Positions 1-7,464 of a stretch of 64,000 nucleotides of DNA are shown here, one piece after another. The DNA lies in assembly GCA_027078365.1 (NCBI GenBank), contig JALWYQ010000001.1, positions 124,001 through 188,000 of the forward strand, read 5' to 3'. The notes beneath the pieces were generated by a model, which saw only the letters and a list, made by a program, of their open reading frames with translations, was not told the origin of the DNA and did no database searches. Each line of letters starts with the position of its first letter. Position 1 is the first letter of the stretch. Origin of the DNA: Phycisphaerae bacterium. GTDB lineage: Bacteria; Planctomycetota; Phycisphaerae; Sedimentisphaerales; Sedimentisphaeraceae. Position numbers and translations under genes: made by a program.

Positions 1-583
1 CGGTCAATCCAAAACGGGCGTTACGATTATAACTCTTGCCCAGCGCATGGACGCTGGAGAGATGCTCGGCAAGGCAGAAATAGATATTGCTCCTAGCGAT
101 ACTGCAAGCAGTGTCCATGACAAGCTCAGTGTCATCTCAGCACCATTACTAATAGAAACTCTTGAAAAGATTGAATCTGGAACCGTTACCTACCAGGTGC
201 AGGACGAATCAAAGGTGACAATTGCTCCAAAACTCAAAAAGAGCGATGGTTACATAGATTTTGCCCAATCTGGAGAAAAAATAGTCAATCTAATTCGTGG
301 AATGTGGTCTTGGCCGGGGGCTCAGTGCGAATATCTATCTGCCGCTAGTGGCAAGAAAATACGTGTTACCATAGCGCAGGCGTCTGTGGTTGATATTGCA
401 TCTAAAGAGAGTCTCGAAGCTGGCAGCTTTGATGACAATATGAATGTCGTCTGCAGAGACTCGGCACTGAAAATCGAAAAGATTAAACCTGCTGGTAGCT
501 CTCTGATGGACTTTAAGTCCTTCTTAAATGGGCGCAGGGCTAGTCGAGATGATAAGTTTTTAAGTATTAATAGTGGTCTATAA
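1..583 (+). CDS. fmt: Methionyl-tRNA formyltransferase, C-terminal part (5' end outside window)
   Basis: The reading frame is open from base 2, giving GQSKTGVTIITLAQRMDAGE before the first internal Met. This matches the end of the Fmt catalytic domain, which typically reads TGVTIM...MDAG, and is followed by the C-terminal tRNA-binding domain (KKSDGYIDF, then LIRGMWSWPGA). Fmt formylates Met-tRNAi using 10-formyl-tetrahydrofolate before translation initiation. The catalytic N-terminal half is outside the window. The TAA stop directly abuts the ATG of rsmB, so the two are almost certainly co-transcribed and translationally coupled. The fmt-rsmB order is common in bacteria. The function is secure from the conserved segment and the neighbour. 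Confidence 0.9.
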   Translation, partial: GQSKTGVTIITLAQRMDAGEMLGKAEIDIAPSDTASSVHDKLSVISAPLLIETLEKIESGTVTYQVQDESKVTIAPKLKKSDGYIDFAQSGEKIVNLIRGMWSWPGAQCEYLSAASGKKIRVTIAQASVVDIASKESLEAGSFDDNMNVVCRDSALKIEKIKPAGSSLMDFKSFLNGRRASRDDKFLSINSGL

Positions 584-1948
584 ATGCAATCACGGCTCAA
601 TCTCACAGCACGTCAGGTAGCACTCAAGGTCCTAGGTAATTTTAACGTAAACGCTCATGATGCATCAGAATTACTTAACAGGCATTTATCTAGTACAAAT
701 GAAAAACCAAAGACCTGTGAGCTTGTTTACGGAACAATCCGAAATCTCTCCCTGCTAGATTATGTGTTGACCAAAACGGCTGTTTTTGAGCCAACAAGAG
801 TTAATAAAAGGCTTCTAAATACAATACGTATAGGAGCTTACGAACTTTTATTCTCGAAATCTACTCCAGATTATGCTATCGTTGATCAGGCGGTTAATGC
901 CATAGAGTCAAAAAAGGCGAGAGGGTTTGTCAACGCAATTTTAAGGAATATGGCAAGGTCAATCGCGCAGCGCAGCTTCGAGTGCGAGCCTCTTTTTGAC
1001 TCTAAAACACTACCAACTAGTCCAAATAGTTGTGTTGTATTTAGCCGTGATATATTTCCAGATCCTCAAACGAGTTTGAGTAAGTATCTCTCCATAGTCT
1101 TTTCAATACCAAAGTGGCTCATAGAGCAGTGGTTGAGTGAATTTTCATCCAAACAAACCATCGATATTTGTTTTGGTTCAAACAGACGTCCTAGCATTTA
1201 TCTGCGCAGCAATACCGTCAAGATAACGGCAAATGAGCTTCGTGAGCGTCTTGAATTAAATAAGATTAAGTGTGAATTGATTGAATCGGGACCTATGCTC
1301 AAACTCTCTAGTAATGTTTCAATAGAGCAACTAGAAGAATTTAGACAGGGCTTATTTACCGTCCAAGATATTACTGCTGCGAAGGTTGCGCCTATTTTAG
1401 ACCCTAGCCCATCGGATGTTATTGGTGATATCTGCGCTGCGCCTGGGACAAAAACAACCCACATTGCCGAACTTATGGGTAATAGCGGTAAGGTTATTGC
1501 AACCGATATTGACGCTAGCCGTCTTGAGAAGGTAGCTTCAAGTGCAAAAAGGTTAGGTCTTAGCATCATAGAAGTGGCCGATTTTAACAGTGCATTTGAT
1601 TATCTCAACCAATCGCACGCACGGAGCGTTCTGCTTGATGTACCCTGTTCTAACACGGGGGTTATGGCAAAGCGATGTGAGCTGCGCCACAGGATAACTG
1701 CCTCTGCAATAGAGGCTCTTGCTGATATCCAGTTTAACTTGCTAAATCGGGTGGCAAATGAGCTTAGTTCTTGTAGGAAAATATGTTACAGCACATGTAG
1801 TATCATGTCGGATGAAAACTCACAGGTTATTAAACGCTTTCTCGATTGCCATAGAGATTTTAGCATCACCCGTAGCGAGCTAACCTTGCCATCAGCTATA
1901 AGTTACGGTAGGGACGGTGGTTACGTTGCGATCTTGACTCGCAATTAG
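584..1948 (+). CDS. rsmB: 16S rRNA (cytosine-967-C5)-methyltransferase RsmB/Sun
   Basis: A 454-residue protein with an N-terminal NusB-like RNA-binding domain (about residues 1-135) and a C-terminal SAM-dependent methyltransferase domain. The SAM-binding loop reads DICAAPGTKTTHIAEL near residue 282. The motif IV cysteine loop reads LLDVPCSNTGVMAKR near residue 350, and the second conserved cysteine is in CYSTCS near residue 400. Both cysteines used by RNA m5C methyltransferases are present. It methylates C967 of 16S rRNA. The ATG follows the fmt stop with no gap, and the length is normal for the family. Confidence 0.92.
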   Translation: MQSRLNLTARQVALKVLGNFNVNAHDASELLNRHLSSTNEKPKTCELVYGTIRNLSLLDYVLTKTAVFEPTRVNKRLLNTIRIGAYELLFSKSTPDYAIVDQAVNAIESKKARGFVNAILRNMARSIAQRSFECEPLFDSKTLPTSPNSCVVFSRDIFPDPQTSLSKYLSIVFSIPKWLIEQWLSEFSSKQTIDICFGSNRRPSIYLRSNTVKITANELRERLELNKIKCELIESGPMLKLSSNVSIEQLEEFRQGLFTVQDITAAKVAPILDPSPSDVIGDICAAPGTKTTHIAELMGNSGKVIATDIDASRLEKVASSAKRLGLSIIEVADFNSAFDYLNQSHARSVLLDVPCSNTGVMAKRCELRHRITASAIEALADIQFNLLNRVANELSSCRKICYSTCSIMSDENSQVIKRFLDCHRDFSITRSELTLPSAISYGRDGGYVAILTRN

Positions 1949-1986
1949 CCGTTAATCTCACAGTAAAAGTAGCTTGTATAACAAAT

Positions 1987-2096
1987 CTTTCCACAAGTTT
2001 TCCACAAAAGCGAGTTACGTTGTGTAAAGGCTGTGGAGTAAAGTTTTTTTTTGTTCGTAACTCTAGTAATGGTATTAACTACTAACATGTGGAAAA
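1987..2096. promoter_or_regulatory. Cluster of four DnaA-box-like sites upstream of dnaA
   Basis: Four 9-mers close to the DnaA-box consensus TTATNCACA lie in the 273-base gap before dnaA: CTTTCCACA at 1987-1995, TTTTCCACA at 1998-2006, TGTGGAGTA (reverse) at 2032-2040 and TGTGGAAAA (reverse, giving TTTTCCACA) at 2088-2096. Two point each way around a T-rich stretch at 2044-2052. This suits dnaA autoregulation and could be all or part of oriC. The boxes are off-consensus at position 3 (T for A), so the match is suggestive rather than proven. Confidence 0.55.
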
Positions 2097-2221
2097 GAAT
2101 CTGCTCAAAACGAGATTGATTTCGTCGATTCAGCCCTCTATCATTAAGGCAGAATTGTTAGCCAATTCTACTTTAAGGACAGGACAAGAATAGTAGCTAT
2201 AGGCTTGGAGTTATTTGCAAT

Positions 2222-3646
2222 ATGAACGCAACAATCACGGATGAAATAGCCGATATTTACGAGCAGCTCTTATCAATTCTTGGAGCGCAAAAATATAATA
2301 TCTGGTTTAAGAATTCTACCAAGTTATCACTTTACGATGAATATATAAAGGTTTCGGTCCCCAACAAATTTGTTGCAAGTTGGATTGAGAATCATTTTAG
2401 CTCTGCCATTATCTCTGCTGTATCAAATGTAGTGGGCAAGAGTGTCGAGATTGCATTTAGTATAGAACCAGAATTGGCTGGTCGCAAAAAGGTCTCGCAG
2501 TTATCAAAATCTGATTCTAAAAAAAGAGAATCTACTCTATCCAAGACAAATAGTGGCTCTAAGTATGCTACGCTTAATAAGGCTACTAGCCAAAAGCGAC
2601 AATACAAACTCAATCTTGACGATTTTGTTGTTGGTCCTTGCAACAAGGTTGCCTACAGCGCGTCAAGGGCTATCGTCGAGAATCCGGAAACGCTTTTTAA
2701 CCCACTCTTCTTGCACGGTAGTTACGGCATTGGCAAAACCCATCTTTTACAGGGAGTTTGCAATCAAGTTGCTAAGGTTCGTCCGAATGCAAAATGTATT
2801 TACGTTTCTGCTGAAGAGTTTACTAACCAGTATGTCACATCTCTTCGAAGTGGAAAGCTCGAAGATTTTCGCAAGAAATTTCGAAGTGCAGACGTCTTAG
2901 CTATCGATGATATCCATTTTTTGGCGAACAAAAAATCGACACAAGAGGAGTTCTTGCATACCTTTAACACGATTGATTTAGCCAATAAACAGGTTATTCT
3001 AGCTAGCGATGCGCACCCTAAAATGATTTCCCAGCTGACAGAATCACTGGTCAATCGCTTCGTTTCTGGTATGGTTGTTAAGCTAGATAAGCCAAGCTAT
3101 GAGACGAGACTAAATATTGCACGTCGCCGTGCTGAGAGTATGAATGTTAAACTCTCAGACGACGTTTTATCCTTTGTTGCCAAAAAGGTTACCAAAAGTG
3201 TACGCGAACTAGAGGGTGCGATTCTAAAGCTAAGCGCATATTCAAAGATATCTGGAGACAATCTAGGCATTAACGCAGTTAGACAGATATTGAAAGATGG
3301 TGTTGCCAGTGCTGATGTTAGTGCTAATGTCTCTGAGATTAAGGCGGCTGTCGCAGCCTATTTTGAGGTTAGTGAGGCTCAGATTGCCTCTTCAGCCAAG
3401 ACAAAGAGCGTCTCTTTGGCCAGAAGTGTTACAATGTATCTTGTTAGAGAACTAAGCAATCTCTCTTATCCAGAGATTGGCAAGATGATAGGCAACAAAA
3501 ATCATGCTACTGTCATAGGGGCGTACAAGAAAATCTCCAAGGCACTATCCGAAGATGCAGAATTTTCTTGGAAAAGCAACAATGAGTTTTTCACTTGCCG
3601 AGCAAGAGAGATAATAACCTCCCTAAAGCAAACCCTAGGCGTTTGA
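2222..3646 (+). CDS. dnaA: Chromosomal replication initiator protein DnaA
   Basis: A 474-residue protein of normal length. Domain I spans about residues 1-85, followed by a Ser/Lys-rich linker. The AAA+ domain has Walker A GSYGIGKTHLL and Walker B VLAIDDIHFL with the expected sensor region LVNRFVSGMVV. Domain IV carries the DnaA signature helix-turn-helix in the form IGNKNHATV, where many relatives have GGRDHTTV. It opens oriC and loads the helicase. DnaA-box-like sites precede it. There is no dnaN downstream, so this is not the classical dnaA-dnaN arrangement. A small hairpin (GGCTG-GAAAA-CAGCC, 3648-3662) follows the stop without a clear U-run. Confidence 0.96.
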   Translation: MNATITDEIADIYEQLLSILGAQKYNIWFKNSTKLSLYDEYIKVSVPNKFVASWIENHFSSAIISAVSNVVGKSVEIAFSIEPELAGRKKVSQLSKSDSKKRESTLSKTNSGSKYATLNKATSQKRQYKLNLDDFVVGPCNKVAYSASRAIVENPETLFNPLFLHGSYGIGKTHLLQGVCNQVAKVRPNAKCIYVSAEEFTNQYVTSLRSGKLEDFRKKFRSADVLAIDDIHFLANKKSTQEEFLHTFNTIDLANKQVILASDAHPKMISQLTESLVNRFVSGMVVKLDKPSYETRLNIARRRAESMNVKLSDDVLSFVAKKVTKSVRELEGAILKLSAYSKISGDNLGINAVRQILKDGVASADVSANVSEIKAAVAAYFEVSEAQIASSAKTKSVSLARSVTMYLVRELSNLSYPEIGKMIGNKNHATVIGAYKKISKALSEDAEFSWKSNNEFFTCRAREIITSLKQTLGV

Positions 3647-4144
3647 TGGCTGGAAAACAGCCCATTCCGTCGGTTTATTCATGAATAGCATGTGGCTGAG
3701 TAAACGTATGGCAGTTGCAATCAGCTTTCAGCCCAGCGTAGAGGCCCGAGTTCCTTGTGTGTTCTAGGGCTAAAAAGATGTGGTGTTTCAAGCCCTCAAT
3801 GTTAATGGACTCTTCTTGCAGTTTCGGCTCAATCGCTTCTTGGTGGTGAAAGGATCGCAAAAAAAGAGCGGCGACCAAAGGACCGCCGCTTTCCAGCTCA
3901 CTTTATAGATGGCTGGTACTTTAAGGAGGAGGAGTGTGAATTTATTAGTTAGCCTGTTCTTTTAGCTTTACTTATTAACTTTTGCAATACTCAATTCAAT
4001 ATACGCAGTTAGAAAAGTAAGGTTCGCCCCTTGTCATAGAAAAAAGTTTTTTTAACGTATTTAAGAGGGGTTTTTAGTCGGGTGTTTTGCCTAAGTTATT
4101 GTAGTGTATAGGTTTATGCTTTTGTGGCGGTTTGCTGCTGATTG
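3647..4144. other. 498-base gap without a convincing gene
   Basis: No convincing protein gene. An open frame on the minus strand (3675-3878) begins inside a terminator hairpin at a TTG and resembles nothing I recognise. On the plus strand a near-perfect Shine-Dalgarno run (AAGGAGGAGG, 3923-3932) precedes a GTG-initiated ten-codon frame at 3936-3965 (MNLLVSLFF). Read on the minus strand the same run is CCTCCTCC. A minus-strand terminator lies at 3859-3890, so a small minus-strand RNA or a long 3' UTR of the gene at 4145-4633 is plausible. Confidence 0.4.
3859..3890 (-). terminator. Rho-independent terminator, minus strand
   Basis: Read on the minus strand, AGCGGCG (3890-3884) pairs with CGCCGCT (3873-3867) across a 10-base loop, followed by C and then seven T (3865-3859). 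It would end transcription coming from the gene at 4145-4633 or from a small RNA starting in the gap. Confidence 0.75.
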
Positions 4145-4633
4145 TCAAAAGTTTTCAGAACTTTCTACTATTCCGCCAAACAGACCAAACGCTATAAGAA
4201 CTAGCAATGCTCCGAGTGCAAATATCATCATCTTTGGTTTTGGTTGGTTTATTCTCTCTAGCCAAGCAGGAACTCTGTAGATGTTCGTTGTCGGAGTTTC
4301 TTGAGCGTCTAAATCGTTGATATTGATTTCAATTTCTGAATTTACCCTAGGGTAATACACTTGATCATCACTCTTTGGCATCTCGCCAAATTGAACGGTG
4401 CGCAATCTCTCGATTGCCTTTGGGTGAGATCTAGCGAATTCAATCTGTTCTGTGTATTTTTTGTATTTTTCCTCTAGATGTTGAATCTGCAATTTAGTTT
4501 GGTAGAGAAGATTCTTGTTGTAATAATACTCCAGAGCCTCCTGGCTAAGCGCTGTTGCGGCGATTGCAAGGATACCGATTGTAAAAAAACTGCAAAATAG
4601 AAGTGTCTGTGTTAGCTGTCTAAATTTATCCAT
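4145..4633 (-). CDS. Small membrane protein with coiled coil (FtsB/DivIC-like architecture, uncertain)
   Basis: A 162-residue protein. An N-terminal membrane segment (about residues 10-30, LLFCSFFTIGILAIAATAL) is followed by a charged heptad-like helix (LLYQTKLQIQHLEEKYKKY). After a short motif AIERLRTVQFGEMPKSDDQ and an acidic linker comes a second membrane segment near the C-terminus (MMIFALGALLVLIAFGLFG). One membrane helix plus a coiled coil plus a conserved basic-aromatic motif resembles septum-formation initiator proteins, but the second membrane helix is not typical of FtsB/DivIC. Function is therefore unassigned. It lies downstream of, and in the same direction as, the GAF-like gene at 4838-5482. 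Confidence 0.6.
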   Translation of the reverse strand: MDKFRQLTQTLLFCSFFTIGILAIAATALSQEALEYYYNKNLLYQTKLQIQHLEEKYKKYTEQIEFARSHPKAIERLRTVQFGEMPKSDDQVYYPRVNSEIEININDLDAQETPTTNIYRVPAWLERINQPKPKMMIFALGALLVLIAFGLFGGIVESSENF

Positions 4634-4837
4634 ACTAGAGTTATCGTTATATTCTATTTTTAGCCTTAATTAATGCAAGCTCATCGAATAAACGAAAGTT
4701 TTTTTCTAGAGGGTTGATTTTAATGGCTACTTTTTGTTAGCAAGTAAACGCCATCTAGTAGTAAAGCGGTAACGTCTTATTGGTAAATATAGCGACTATT
4801 GTTTTGTGTGGCTAAGCGGCGAAGGCGTCTGCCTATA

Positions 4838-5482
4838 TTAATCGACTCCTTGGGTGACAGGTATTTGAGTTCTTGTCAGGGCTTTGGCAATTCCAGAAGA
4901 AGTTGACGCAAGCATTTCAAGTTGCATCTTGGTTAAAGGATTTTCTATTGAACGCCAAACCAAAATAAAACCTACCGTAGGGCCAAACTTAATTAGTGGT
5001 ATTGCCGCTATTGTTATGTCTCTCAATAGTGAGAGATTCTCTTGGATTGCCATCTCTGCCATATCTTCGACATTACAAACCGACGTTGATTGTGCAATAT
5101 TGTTGCACAACTCAGGGCTAAAACAGGCTTCAAGCTGATGTTGGTTGACTGGCAATTCAAAGAACTGATTATCCGAGTGATACACAAAGGCTTCAGCCTC
5201 GCTGAGATAAATCGATATGCGCATATCCTTAAATGTTGAAGTGAAAGTCCTCTCAATGGCCTCAAAAACTTGCTTCTGGCTGTTGCAACTGATTAACTTT
5301 TCAAACATTCGTGAAGAAAAGCATACCTGTTCAAGCTTACTAGAAAAGATGGTGTGCGCATCAACCATATCTTTACAGAGCAAGTCAATCTTCTTTTGCT
5401 GATCTCTGTACTTGCGTTTCATTGCACGCACTAGGTTGCGTACACGTTTGCGTCTATGACTTGGCTTTGTTTTATCTTTCAT
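4838..5482 (-). CDS. GAF-domain-like protein with basic N-terminus
   Basis: A 214-residue soluble protein. The first 35 residues are strongly basic and helical (HRRKRVRNLVRAMKRKYRDQ). Residues about 55-205 look like a GAF sensor domain: an FEKLISCNSQKQVFEAIER helix, alternating strands (MRISIYL, EAFVYHS), and the closing pattern IAAIPLIKFGPTVGFILVW followed by an LTKMQLEMLASTSSGIAKAL helix. GAF domains bind small ligands or act in signalling dimers. No output domain is present, so this could be a stand-alone sensor or partner. The basic N-terminus might contact nucleic acid or phospholipid, which is inference. Confidence 0.65.
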   Translation of the reverse strand: MKDKTKPSHRRKRVRNLVRAMKRKYRDQQKKIDLLCKDMVDAHTIFSSKLEQVCFSSRMFEKLISCNSQKQVFEAIERTFTSTFKDMRISIYLSEAEAFVYHSDNQFFELPVNQHQLEACFSPELCNNIAQSTSVCNVEDMAEMAIQENLSLLRDITIAAIPLIKFGPTVGFILVWRSIENPLTKMQLEMLASTSSGIAKALTRTQIPVTQGVD

Positions 5483-5716
5483 CTCAGTTCCATTACAACT
5501 GCAACAGCTTATAAATATCTAATCCCTCGTGAATGCAAAATACCCACTTAGCATTTTCAAGGGCAAGGTTTTGGTATATCTTGCTGTAATATCTCGACTA
5601 GCTAAAGGAGCTACTTAACCTCAAAGCAATCTAGAATATTTTCTTGCGCTAACTATTGTTTGCTATTTTGCAGGAGTAGATTGCTTGCAAAAAATATTGA
5701 GAGGGTGATTTTGTCC

Positions 5717-5745
5717 TTTAGCTTTTATCTTTCAATGCTTATAAT
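5717..5745 (+). promoter_or_regulatory. Candidate sigma70-type promoter for pssA, possibly giving a leaderless mRNA
   Basis: A perfect -10 TATAAT at 5740-5745 is preceded at 17-base spacing by a weak -35 TTTAGC (5717-5722). The pssA ATG is at 5752, only six bases after the -10, so transcription would start at or next to the start codon. No Shine-Dalgarno lies between. Confidence 0.55.
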
Positions 5746-5751
5746 TCCGGC

Positions 5752-6630
5752 ATGAGCAATAAAAAAGAAAAGTATATACTCAAGCAGACTAGTCGTCGCC
5801 GGTTGAAATACATCTCGGTGTTACCATCATTTATAACGATTTTAAACGCCATGGCAGGTCTTGCAGCGATTACAATTGCTAGCAAAGGCTTTGAAGGTGG
5901 AGTTATAAAATTCAAGATTCCAGGGCTATTATTCACCAATTTTGGGCTTGCAGGTCTGATGATTTTCGTTGCTATGATAGCAGATATGCTCGATGGGAGG
6001 GTTGCGCGTATGAGCCATTCTACCTCCGAGTTTGGTGCGCAGCTTGATAGCCTTTGCGATGTAGTCAGCTTTGGTATTGCACCTGTATTTTTAGCTTACA
6101 AATATCTCACCTACGAACTTAACAATCTCGTTAGACCTCCGATGCTTATGGAGGGTTTCTTGTTTAGATTTATCTGGCTTTGCTGCGCGGTCTATTTGGC
6201 ATGTGCCGTGATAAGATTGGCAAGGTTTAACGTTGAAAACGACGAAGATGATAGCTCTCACATGAAATTCTCAGGCCTTCCTTCTCCAGCGGCAGCGGGG
6301 GCGGTGATTTGCTTGATTGTCTTTATTCAAGACCTTTACATACTGCCGGGTCCAGATAGTAGTGTTTACCACTATTCTAGACTTGCGGTGGTTTATCTCT
6401 TACCTTTCGTGGTGCTTGGTTCTGGTCTTCTTATGGTAAGCAGAATCACCTATCCACACCTACTCAATCAATATTTAAGGGGCAAAAAGCCGCTAACCCA
6501 TCTGGTTTGGGCGGTTATTGTAATCACTCTAATTATTTGGAGTTTAGCAGCTGCCTTGGTGATTTCGTTTATTGGATTTGCGCTCTTTGGAGTTGCAAGA
6601 ACTCTTCTTATGAAGATGCGCAAAGGGTAA
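5752..6630 (+). CDS. pssA: CDP-diacylglycerol--serine O-phosphatidyltransferase
   Basis: A 292-residue integral membrane protein. The CDP-alcohol phosphatidyltransferase signature DGxxARxxxxxxxxGxxxDxxxD is present as DGRVARMSHSTSEFGAQLDS followed by LCD, near residues 83-106. Several hydrophobic segments follow. The N-terminal basic stretch before VLPSFITILNAMAGLAAI is usual for PssA. It makes phosphatidylserine, the precursor of phosphatidylethanolamine. No psd (decarboxylase) neighbours it. The ATG at 5752 is chosen because it gives the expected N-terminus, although it implies a leaderless transcript from the TATAAT just upstream. Confidence 0.9.
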   Translation: MSNKKEKYILKQTSRRRLKYISVLPSFITILNAMAGLAAITIASKGFEGGVIKFKIPGLLFTNFGLAGLMIFVAMIADMLDGRVARMSHSTSEFGAQLDSLCDVVSFGIAPVFLAYKYLTYELNNLVRPPMLMEGFLFRFIWLCCAVYLACAVIRLARFNVENDEDDSSHMKFSGLPSPAAAGAVICLIVFIQDLYILPGPDSSVYHYSRLAVVYLLPFVVLGSGLLMVSRITYPHLLNQYLRGKKPLTHLVWAVIVITLIIWSLAAALVISFIGFALFGVARTLLMKMRKG

Positions 6631-6773
6631 AACGCTTTAACCTTCACACAAATCCTACACTTTCGGCATAGCTTATTTTGTCGCCAAACACTTCTTGTTT
6701 GCACAGCGATTCATCTTAGTGCGCATAATATCAGGTTTTTCTATATTGAAAACGTGAATTTTAACTCTCTATC

Positions 6774-6801
6774 TTGACAAAACTGATAAATAGGTTAATC
6801 T
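6774..6801 (+). promoter_or_regulatory. Sigma70-type promoter upstream of the HTH-receiver gene
   Basis: A consensus -35 TTGACA (6774-6779), a 16-base spacer and TAATCT (6796-6801) lie about 60 bases ahead of the start codon at 6865. Confidence 0.6.
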
Positions 6802-6821
6802 GGGGAGATATGGCAATTTAG

Positions 6822-6836
6822 AGGGTCGGAGACCCT
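6822..6836 (+). promoter_or_regulatory. 5' UTR hairpin with a GGA loop
   Basis: AGGGTC-GGA-GACCCT forms a six-pair stem presenting GGA in the loop, in the leader between the promoter and the Shine-Dalgarno (AGGAAAAGGA). GGA in a hairpin loop is the core of CsrA/RsmA binding sites. Whether this organism uses CsrA cannot be told from the window. Confidence 0.35.
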
Positions 6837-6864
6837 TTGGTGATATAGGAAAAGGATTCTTGAG

Positions 6865-7431
6865 ATGAAAAAGCTATTTACTACAGGTCAAGCAGCAGAA
6901 ATTTGTAACATATCGCAACAGACTATCATAAGGTGTTTTGATTCTGGCAAACTAGAAGGCTTTAAGATACCTGGCTCTAGATTTCGAAGGATACCGTATG
7001 CGAGCCTTCTAAAATTTATGCAGGAAAATGGTATCCCTCTAGACAACCTCAAAATGGACAAGAAGAGGATTCTGATTGTCGATGACGACCCAGATATCAT
7101 AGAGCTCTTAGAAGATGTTTTTGGTAGGGATGAGCGTTTCGAGGTCAAAACCGCTTCGACTGGTTATGAGGCGGGTATGGAGACTCAGAAATTCAAGCCA
7201 GATTTGATTATACTTGACTACATGCTTCCAGATGTCAACGGCAATATTGTCTGCAAATCCATCAAGGACAATCCAGACTTTAAGGATACCAAGATTATAA
7301 TCGTTAGTGGAGTTATCAATCCAGAGGAGATTCAAGGCCTACTAAATGCTGGAGCAGAAGAGTTTATTAACAAGCCATTTAGCGTTTCGAAGATTTTAGA
7401 TACTGTCTCAAAATTGCTGAAGGTTTCATAG
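6865..7431 (+). CDS. Response regulator with N-terminal excisionase-type HTH
   Basis: A 188-residue protein with reversed domain order. Residues 1-60 form a MerR/excisionase-like helix-turn-helix (FTTGQAAEICNISQQTIIRC, then GFKIPGSRFRRIPYASLLKFM). Residues about 68-188 form a receiver domain with the acidic pair in ILIVDDDPDI, the phosphoacceptor Asp in DLIILDYMLPD, Ser in IIIVSG and Lys in FINKPF. It lies 33 bases ahead of a histidine kinase gene in the same direction, its probable partner. Phosphorylation is expected to control DNA binding. The fusion order differs from the usual receiver-then-effector layout. Confidence 0.85.
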   Translation: MKKLFTTGQAAEICNISQQTIIRCFDSGKLEGFKIPGSRFRRIPYASLLKFMQENGIPLDNLKMDKKRILIVDDDPDIIELLEDVFGRDERFEVKTASTGYEAGMETQKFKPDLIILDYMLPDVNGNIVCKSIKDNPDFKDTKIIIVSGVINPEEIQGLLNAGAEEFINKPFSVSKILDTVSKLLKVS

Positions 7432-7464
7432 GTTGCACGATAATTTTAAACTTAGGTTTCATTT

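Noticed and set aside
3675-3878. Minus-strand 67-residue open frame
   Set aside because: It begins at TTG inside a terminator hairpin, has no ribosome-binding site and resembles no family I know.
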